A DNA stretch of 64,000 nucleotides, from positions 5,445,001 to 5,509,000 of the forward strand of contig NZ_CP083950.1 of NCBI RefSeq assembly GCF_006439395.2, read 5' to 3'. This document shows positions 59,241 through 64,000 of this stretch, one piece after another. The translations under genes and the position numbers were made by a program. Each line of letters starts with the position of its first letter. Position 1 is the first letter of the stretch. The notes below the pieces were generated by a model. The model searched no databases. It had not been told where the DNA came from and saw only the letters and a list, made by a program, of their open reading frames with translations. The stretch comes from Mesorhizobium sp. B4-1-4. Its GTDB lineage: Bacteria > Pseudomonadota > Alphaproteobacteria > Rhizobiales > Rhizobiaceae.

Positions 59241-61034
59241 TCAGTTGAAGCTCGGTGGCTGCGAAAGGTCCGGCGCCGGAGCGGCCGGCTTGGCTGGCGG
59301 CGTGTCACCGAAACTCGGCGGTTGTGACAAGTCGGGTGCCGCGGGCGTGGCCGGCGCCGTACCGCCATTGGCTGGCGCCGTGCCGCCCGCCGGCGGCGAG
59401 CCGAGTGGCGACAGGCCGGGCGCTTCAGGTACCTTGTAGTCGATCACGCCCGGATCGACCGCCGAGCCCTTGTAGCGCATCACCATTTGCGGGAAGGCAA
59501 TGGTCAGTCCGATCATGATCACCTGGATGCAGACGAACGGCACGGCTCCCCAATAGATCTGTCCGGTCGTCACCGGCGCGATCTGCTTGCCCGTGAGACG
59601 GTCGAGATAGGGCACGCGCGCTGCCACCGAGCGCAGGTAGAACAGCGCGAAGCCGAACGGCGGATGCATGAAACTGGTCTGCATGTTGACGCCCAGAAGC
59701 ACGCCGAACCAGATCAGATCGATGCCGAGCTTGTCGGCTGCCGGCGCCAGCAGCGGCACGATGATGAAGGCCAGTTCGAAGAAATCGAGGAAGAAGGCGA
59801 GGAAGAAGACCAGGATGTTGACGCCGATCAGAAAGCCGACTTCGCCGCCCGGCAGCGAGGTCAGCAGATGTTCGACCCAGATCTGGCCGTTAACACCGTA
59901 GAAGGTGAGCGAGAACACGCGCGCCCCGATCAGGATGAACAGCACGAAGGATGACAGCCGGGTCGTCGAGGCAAGCGCTTGCTTGATCACGTCCAGCGAC
60001 AGCCGGCCCTTGGCCGCTGCCATTGCCAGCGCTCCGACCGCGCCCATGGCGCCGCCCTCCGTCGGCGTGGCGATGCCGAGGAAGATGGTGCCGAGCACCA
60101 GGAAGATCAGGGCAAGCGGCGGAATGAGCACAATGACGACCTGCTGCGCCAGCCGCGACATCATGCCGATCTTCATGCTGCGATCGAGGACCGCGACGAC
60201 GTAGATGAAGATGACGCCGATGGCCGCGCCGAGGATGTCCGCGTTGTCGCCATGCGCGGGTACCAGATAGCGGTAGGCCGCGTAGGCGATCGCCACGGCT
60301 GCCATCAGCGCGACCGCCAGCGACACCACACCATGGCCGAGTGTCCGTGCCTCGAGCGGCAGGGCCGGCATCGACTTTGGCCGGATGATCGACATGACCA
60401 GGATGTAGCTGGTGTAGAGGCCCGTCAGCACGAGGCCTGGGATCAGCGCGCCGGCATACATGTCGCCGACCGAGCGGCCGAGCTGGTCGGCGAGCACGAT
60501 CAGCACCAGCGATGGCGGGATGATCTGGGCAAGCGTGCCCGATGCCGCGATGACACCGGATGCTACCCGGCGGTCGTACCCATAGCGCAGCATGATCGGC
60601 AGCGAGATCAGCCCCATGGCGATGACGGATGCCGCCACCACGCCGGTGGTCGCGGCCAGCAACGCACCGACGAAGATCACGGCGTAGGCGAGGCCGCCCC
60701 GGATCGGTCCGAACAGCTGGCCGATCGTGTCGAGCAGGTCCTCGGCCATGCCGGATCGTTCGAGCACGATGCCCATGAAGGTGAAGAACGGGATGGCCAG
60801 CAGCGTGTCGTTCGACATCACCCGGCTGCCGTAGAAATTGTCCGGAAGCGCATAGAGCAGCGGCCAGGCGAGGTTGATCGCACCGCCCGAATAGGGCGTC
60901 AAAAGCACGCCGATGAAGAAGAACAGCAGGCCATTTGCGGCGAGCGAAAAGGCAACGGGATAGCCGACCAGCATGAACAGGATCAGCGAGGCGAACATGA
61001 TCGGGGCCATGTTCTGGGCGATGAACTCCATCAC
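59241..61034 (-). CDS. TRAP transporter large permease (DctM) with Pro/Ala-rich tail
   Basis: A 597-aa protein. The core (about 1-535) is a DctM/SiaM-type 12-TM permease (P-F-F-T-F-M-G-I-V-L-E-R-S-G-M, A-A-T-T-G-V-V-A-A-S-V-I, N-M-Q-T-S-F-M-H-P-P-F-G). It ends with about 60 residues of Pro/Ala/Gly-rich sequence in which P-D-L-S-Q-P-P-S-F occurs twice; this tail is not part of the family. ATGA overlap with the small permease gene. Uptake is driven by Na+ or H+. Confidence 0.85.
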   Translation of the reverse strand: MMEFIAQNMAPIMFASLILFMLVGYPVAFSLAANGLLFFFIGVLLTPYSGGAINLAWPLLYALPDNFYGSRVMSNDTLLAIPFFTFMGIVLERSGMAEDLLDTIGQLFGPIRGGLAYAVIFVGALLAATTGVVAASVIAMGLISLPIMLRYGYDRRVASGVIAASGTLAQIIPPSLVLIVLADQLGRSVGDMYAGALIPGLVLTGLYTSYILVMSIIRPKSMPALPLEARTLGHGVVSLAVALMAAVAIAYAAYRYLVPAHGDNADILGAAIGVIFIYVVAVLDRSMKIGMMSRLAQQVVIVLIPPLALIFLVLGTIFLGIATPTEGGAMGAVGALAMAAAKGRLSLDVIKQALASTTRLSSFVLFILIGARVFSLTFYGVNGQIWVEHLLTSLPGGEVGFLIGVNILVFFLAFFLDFFELAFIIVPLLAPAADKLGIDLIWFGVLLGVNMQTSFMHPPFGFALFYLRSVAARVPYLDRLTGKQIAPVTTGQIYWGAVPFVCIQVIMIGLTIAFPQMVMRYKGSAVDPGVIDYKVPEAPGLSPLGSPPAGGTAPANGGTAPATPAAPDLSQPPSFGDTPPAKPAAPAPDLSQPPSFN

Positions 61035-61633
61035 GAGCGCACCTCGCCAAGCGCCTTGGTCTCTTCCACGAGCGCCTTGGCTTCGAGTTCCGCCTGTTCA
61101 TGCGCCGATATGAAGGGATTGGGATCCTCCATGGCCCCGCGCATGATGGCGATCTTCTTGATGATCTCGGAAACGCCCTGCAGCGCCAGTAGGAAGAAGC
61201 CGGCAAGCAGGATCGCTTTCGCCGGCCAGACGATCAGCCCGCCGGCATTGGTCGACATTTCGCCGCTGTGGAACGACAGAGATACGTAAGGCACGAAATA
61301 GAACACCATCAGCGTCACGAACGGCATCAGGAAGAAGACGTGGCCAAAGAGGTCGATCCAGTGCTGTACGCGCCGCGGGAACAGGCCGTAGACGATGTCG
61401 ATGCGGATATGCTCGTTCTGCTTCAGCGTATAGGCGGCGGCCAGCATGAAGGCGGCGCCGAACAGGTACCATTGCAGCTCCAGCCAGGCGTTGGACGAGG
61501 TGTCGAACACCTTGCGGATGACGGCATTGGCGGCGCTGACCAGGATCGCCAGCAGGATCAGCCATGAAATCCACCGGCCGATGAACTCGTTGATACGGTC
61601 GATCGTCCTGGATAGAGCAAGAAGCCCTGCCAT
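61031..61633 (-). CDS. TRAP transporter small permease (DctQ)
   Basis: A 200-aa, four-TM protein: W-I-S-W-L-I-L-L-A-I-L-V-S-A-A-N-A, Q-W-Y-L-F-G-A-A-F-M-L-A-A-A-Y-T-L, N-E-H-I-R-I-D. Longer C-terminal charged tail than usual. It forms the membrane complex with the DctM-like protein. First gene of a dctQ-dctM-dehydrogenase operon without its own dctP; the dctP-like gene at 55431 is the likely partner. Region 61634-61812 carries its promoter, with no other gene. Confidence 0.84.
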   Translation of the reverse strand: MAGLLALSRTIDRINEFIGRWISWLILLAILVSAANAVIRKVFDTSSNAWLELQWYLFGAAFMLAAAYTLKQNEHIRIDIVYGLFPRRVQHWIDLFGHVFFLMPFVTLMVFYFVPYVSLSFHSGEMSTNAGGLIVWPAKAILLAGFFLLALQGVSEIIKKIAIMRGAMEDPNPFISAHEQAELEAKALVEETKALGEVRS

Positions 61634-61812
61634 GCCTTCCTCCCTGATGGTGGTGACGCGCGATTCCCCTTCGTCGCGCCCCCTGGACCAACGGTATGCA
61701 GTGCGTGGTCCGGTTGGTCAACACGAGGAGCGAGGATGCGCCATGTCGATCCATACGGCATGGTGGAAAACCGTAGCCTGACGGACCGTCATGCAACCAA
61801 AGTCTGATGGGA

Positions 61813-62718
61813 TCAGACGGCCTTGCCGGCGTCCCGGCCGGCGCCGACCAGGATCAGCATGGTCACCAGGAACAGGTACATCCAGGGATCGCGCCATTCG
61901 ACCGGGAAATAGCCAGCCCATAGCGATTCGGCCATGCCGAAGACGGCTGCGCCGAGCGCGGCCCGTGGCGGCGACAGATAACCGCCGACCGCTGTCACAA
62001 AGAGGATTTTCAGGCCATAGACGAGGCCGGAGCCAAAGCCGACATTGCCATAGTAGAGACTGGCCATGACACCGGCCAGCGCGGCGCAGAAACCGCCAAA
62101 CAGGACGGCGCGCCGGAATACGCCGCGCACGTCGATGCCGCACATGGCGGCAGCCCTTGGATCGTCGGAGACAGCGCGCCAGGATCGTCCGAAGCTGGAG
62201 CGGGCAAACGCCCAGGTGGCGAGTGCGACCGCCGCCAGGACCGCCGCGCAGTCGAGCGTCTGGATCAGCGTCAGCGTCGCTTTGAAGCCGGAGCCTTCGG
62301 CGAAAACGATGGGCTGGGCCAACAATGGCGGCAGCCACAGATCATGCGTGTCGGCTGCGATGCGGCTCGCTTCAGACAGGACGAGCAGGATACCGAGCGT
62401 GGTCACCACGATGGCATTGGGCGAGCGGTCGGCCAACGGTTCGAAGACGCTCCGCGACAGCACATGGCTGATGAGCGCGGCATAGAGGAACGCGGCGAGG
62501 ATGCCGAGCAGCACCGACGCCAACACCGTCAGCCATAGCACCTGGTAGCCGAAGGCGACGGTCAGGATCATGGCCTGGCCACAGAAGGCGAACAGCGCGC
62601 CATAGGCGAGGTTGGTGCGGTGCAGGATGCCGTTGGTCAGCACGTAGCCGAAGGCCAGCAATGCATAGAGCGCGCCTGAATGCAGCCCGTTCAGCACCTG
62701 CTGGAAGAAATAGAGCAT
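61813..62718 (-). CDS. Branched-chain amino acid-type ABC permease, LivH-like (orphan)
   Basis: A 301-aa LivH-family permease with eight or so TM helices (L-N-G-L-H-S-G-A-L-Y-A-L-L-A-F-G-Y-V, A-V-S-D-D-P-R-A-A-A-M-C-G-I, G-L-K-I-L-F-V-T-A-V-G-G-Y). No LivM, LivG, LivF or LivK gene is adjacent on either side, so it stands alone here and must use partners elsewhere, or be a remnant. Hairpin repeats lie 13 bases upstream of its start. Confidence 0.8.
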   Translation of the reverse strand: MLYFFQQVLNGLHSGALYALLAFGYVLTNGILHRTNLAYGALFAFCGQAMILTVAFGYQVLWLTVLASVLLGILAAFLYAALISHVLSRSVFEPLADRSPNAIVVTTLGILLVLSEASRIAADTHDLWLPPLLAQPIVFAEGSGFKATLTLIQTLDCAAVLAAVALATWAFARSSFGRSWRAVSDDPRAAAMCGIDVRGVFRRAVLFGGFCAALAGVMASLYYGNVGFGSGLVYGLKILFVTAVGGYLSPPRAALGAAVFGMAESLWAGYFPVEWRDPWMYLFLVTMLILVGAGRDAGKAV

Positions 62719-62730
62719 GCAAAACCCTCA

Positions 62731-62780
62731 AAGCATGTCGCCCAAAAGTGCGAAGCGGTTTTTGGGACAACGACATGCTT
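62731..62780. repeat. CCCAAAAGTG-type hairpin repeat, copy 2
   Basis: Outer perfect 10-bp stem AAGCATGTCG/CGACATGCTT, inner CCCAAAA/TTTTGGG, loop GTGCGAAGCGG. It lies in the leader of livH and is the best-conserved of three copies. Confidence 0.75.
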
Positions 62781-62790
62781 AACGACAGGC

Positions 62791-62832
62791 GCATGTCGCC
62801 CAAAAGTGCGAAGCGGTTTTGGACGACGTGCT
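62791..62832. repeat. CCCAAAAGTG-type hairpin repeat, copy 3 (partial)
   Basis: GCATGTCGCCCAAAAGTGCG then AAGCGGTTTTGGACGACGTGC: same left half as copy 2, shortened right half. Direct orientation relative to copy 2, 10 bases apart, so probably a tandem duplication. Confidence 0.7.
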
Positions 62833-62881
62833 CAAGACAAAAACGACGATACCATGCGCGCCGGAGAGGTTTGCATCGCTG

Positions 62882-62917
62882 AATCTAACTTGTCAAATGC
62901 GATTTATCGGTTAGATT
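62882..62917. promoter_or_regulatory. Inverted repeat/promoter of the CGNR gene
   Basis: AATCTAAC (62882-62889) and GTTAGATT (62910-62917), perfect 8-bp arms 20 bases apart. They overlap a possible promoter: TTGTCA (62890-62895), 16 bases, TAGATT (62912-62917). The ATG is only 9 bases beyond, so the transcript would have almost no leader. Candidate self-operator. Confidence 0.5.
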
Positions 62918-62925
62918 TTTGGACT

Positions 62926-63537
62926 ATGACAGTTGCCTGGACTCCACACCGCTTCACGGGCGGCCTGCTCGCGCTCGACACGGCGAACACCGTCGTGCTG
63001 CGTGGCGATCCGCGGCGCACCTTCGATCGCTTCGAAGATCCCGCCGAAATCACGCGCTTTGCCGACGCGGCCAGCGGCTTTCGCGCCGCCGAGCTTGGCG
63101 GCAGGCGGCTGGCGGTGTCCTCGCCGGTCGCAGTCGCGCCCGTCGTGCTGTCGATCCGCGAGGCGACCGACCGGCTGTTTCGCGGCGCGGTGTCGAAGGG
63201 CGCGGTCGCTACGGCCGACCTGCCCGAATTCCTGCAGGCCTGTGCCGAGGGGCTGGCCGGCAGCCACACCGAGATCGGTGTGCCGGGAAGGCCCTTCGGG
63301 AATCCCGCGACGCCGATCGCCTTCGAGGCGGCGCTGGCGGTTTCAGCGCTTTCGCTGCTGCGTGACGACACGGTCGCGAGGCTCAGGATTTGTCCCAACT
63401 GCACCTGGCTGTTCGTCGACAGAAGCCGCAATTCCAGCCGCCTCTGGTGCGACATGGCGGTGTGCGGCAACCGCCAGAAGGCAAGTCGTCACTATCGCCG
63501 CCGCCGCATGGCGGCCAGTGAGGTCAAGGATGCCTAG
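62926..63537 (+). CDS. CGNR zinc-finger domain protein (putative regulator)
   Basis: A 203-aa protein. N-terminal ABATE-type domain (G-G-L-L-A-L-D-T-A-N-T), C-terminal CGNR zinc finger: C-P-N-C-T-W-L-F-V-D-R-S-R-N and W-C-D-M-A-V-C-G-N-R-Q-K-A-S-R-H-Y-R-R. Ligands C-x2-C ... C-x4-C-G-N-R. Thought to be transcription regulators; target unknown. ATG 62926 starts the conserved region, although the frame is open back to 62680. It overlaps the lipoprotein gene by 8 bases. Confidence 0.8.
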   Translation: MTVAWTPHRFTGGLLALDTANTVVLRGDPRRTFDRFEDPAEITRFADAASGFRAAELGGRRLAVSSPVAVAPVVLSIREATDRLFRGAVSKGAVATADLPEFLQACAEGLAGSHTEIGVPGRPFGNPATPIAFEAALAVSALSLLRDDTVARLRICPNCTWLFVDRSRNSSRLWCDMAVCGNRQKASRHYRRRRMAASEVKDA

Positions 63538-64000
63538 AGGATTCTCACGTGTGATCGGTGCCGGCGCCATGCTGATTGCCGCCGTTGCGCTCGGCGCCTG
63601 TCGCGACACCGGCGGCGAGGGTAAGCTGTTCGAGGTTTCCGGCAAGATATTCGTCTTCAACTACCGTCTCGCCAGGGCCACCTATGTGGTGACGCTGCGG
63701 CCCCTGCAGCCGATGGGCGAGGGGCAGGTGGCGGTTGCCAGCTTCCAGAATCCCGCCGGCGGCGCGCCTTTCGTGGTCGAGCAGAAGGTCTGGCCGAAGC
63801 TCGACAAGGTCAGCCTGGAGAGCCCGGCGCTGACCTGCATCGTCAAGAACAAGCCCTATGCCATCGCCATCACCATCAGGAGTGCCGACGGGACGGTCCT
63901 GCAGAAGATCGACACCACGCTGATGTCGACGGAAGACCAGTCGATCCTGCCCGACCGGCCGCTGGTCATCGACCAGCTCTATACGGCCAATCCCGACCTT
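63530..64000 (+). CDS. Putative lipoprotein of unknown function (3' end outside window)
   Basis: 157 codons are visible to the window end, with no stop. Signal peptide with lipobox L-G-A-C near residue 24 (A-M-L-I-A-A-V-A-L-G-A-C-R-D), so probably a lipid-anchored periplasmic protein. The mature part is beta-rich in appearance (Y-V-V-T-L-R-P-L, V-A-V-A-S-F-Q-N-P, I-A-I-T-I-R-S-A-D-G). No family recognised. The ATG lies inside the CGNR gene end, implying translational coupling. Confidence 0.7.
   Translation, partial: MPRGFSRVIGAGAMLIAAVALGACRDTGGEGKLFEVSGKIFVFNYRLARATYVVTLRPLQPMGEGQVAVASFQNPAGGAPFVVEQKVWPKLDKVSLESPALTCIVKNKPYAIAITIRSADGTVLQKIDTTLMSTEDQSILPDRPLVIDQLYTANPDL

Noticed and set aside
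1..64000. tRNA, rRNA, integron or prophage signatures
   Set aside because: I looked for tRNA-like cloverleafs at gene ends, integrases and phage structural genes and saw none; only one IS element is present.

Overview
The window is GC-rich chromosomal DNA of a Rhizobiales alphaproteobacterium, most likely Mesorhizobium. Three tandem DUF680-type small secreted proteins (a family abundant in Mesorhizobium), an alpha-glucoside (agl) cluster arranged as in Sinorhizobium, and many short RIME-like palindromic repeats support this. No rRNA, tRNA, CRISPR array or phage was found. The genus call is inference.

Layout, left to right. 1-1.2 kb: partial Rieske oxygenase of the glycine-betaine demethylase (GbcA) type. 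2.0-2.8 kb: three DUF680 genes. 2.9-10.8 kb: alpha-glucoside uptake and hydrolysis (aglEFGAK) with a divergent LacI regulator (aglR) and two palindromic operator candidates. 10.8-13.6 kb: overlapping operon of ECF sigma factor, membrane anti-sigma factor and secreted S8 protease. 13.8-23.7 kb: peptide-type ABC transporter with two paralogous Tat-exported binding proteins, a double-ATPase subunit, a CocE/NonD hydrolase and an alkaline-phosphatase-superfamily enzyme. 23.7-24.5 kb: MqsRA toxin-antitoxin locus with a frameshifted toxin.

24.5-41.6 kb is a purine-degradation island. Xanthine dehydrogenase (xdhABC), membrane urate oxidase (puuD), HIU hydrolase (uraH), an allantoinase/OHCU-decarboxylase fusion (puuE-uraD), ureidoglycine aminohydrolase (allE), ureidoglycolate lyase (allA) and guanine deaminase take guanine/xanthine towards glyoxylate and ammonia. 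A glycerate 2-kinase beside them could handle glyoxylate-derived glycerate. Allantoate amidohydrolase is not in the window. Two flavin-dependent monooxygenases and a LysR regulator sit inside the island.

41.8-49.7 kb: UdgX-type DNA glycosylase lacking its usual N-terminal partner domain, a class-III aminotransferase/glutamine-synthetase-like pair behind a 15 x 8 bp tandem repeat, a WD40 protein and CobW GTPase separated by a TacAT-type toxin-antitoxin pair, and a MarR regulator. 49.7-56.5 kb: AraC regulator/DUF2000 pair, DMT transporter, LacI regulator with a non-standard start plus a 2-hydroxyacid dehydrogenase, a class-I glutamine-amidotransferase hydrolase and a TRAP binding protein. 56.6-58.1 kb: complete IS4-family element inside one of the RIME-like repeats. 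58.2-64 kb: zinc alcohol dehydrogenase, TRAP membrane subunits, an orphan LivH permease, a CGNR regulator and a partial lipoprotein gene.

I saw no single wholly unknown multigene system. The most unusual points are the sigma/anti-sigma/protease operon in which the anti-sigma periplasmic domain resembles the protease propeptide, the palindromic element translated inside xdhC, the octamer repeat array, the broken mqsR, and the domain-truncated UdgX.
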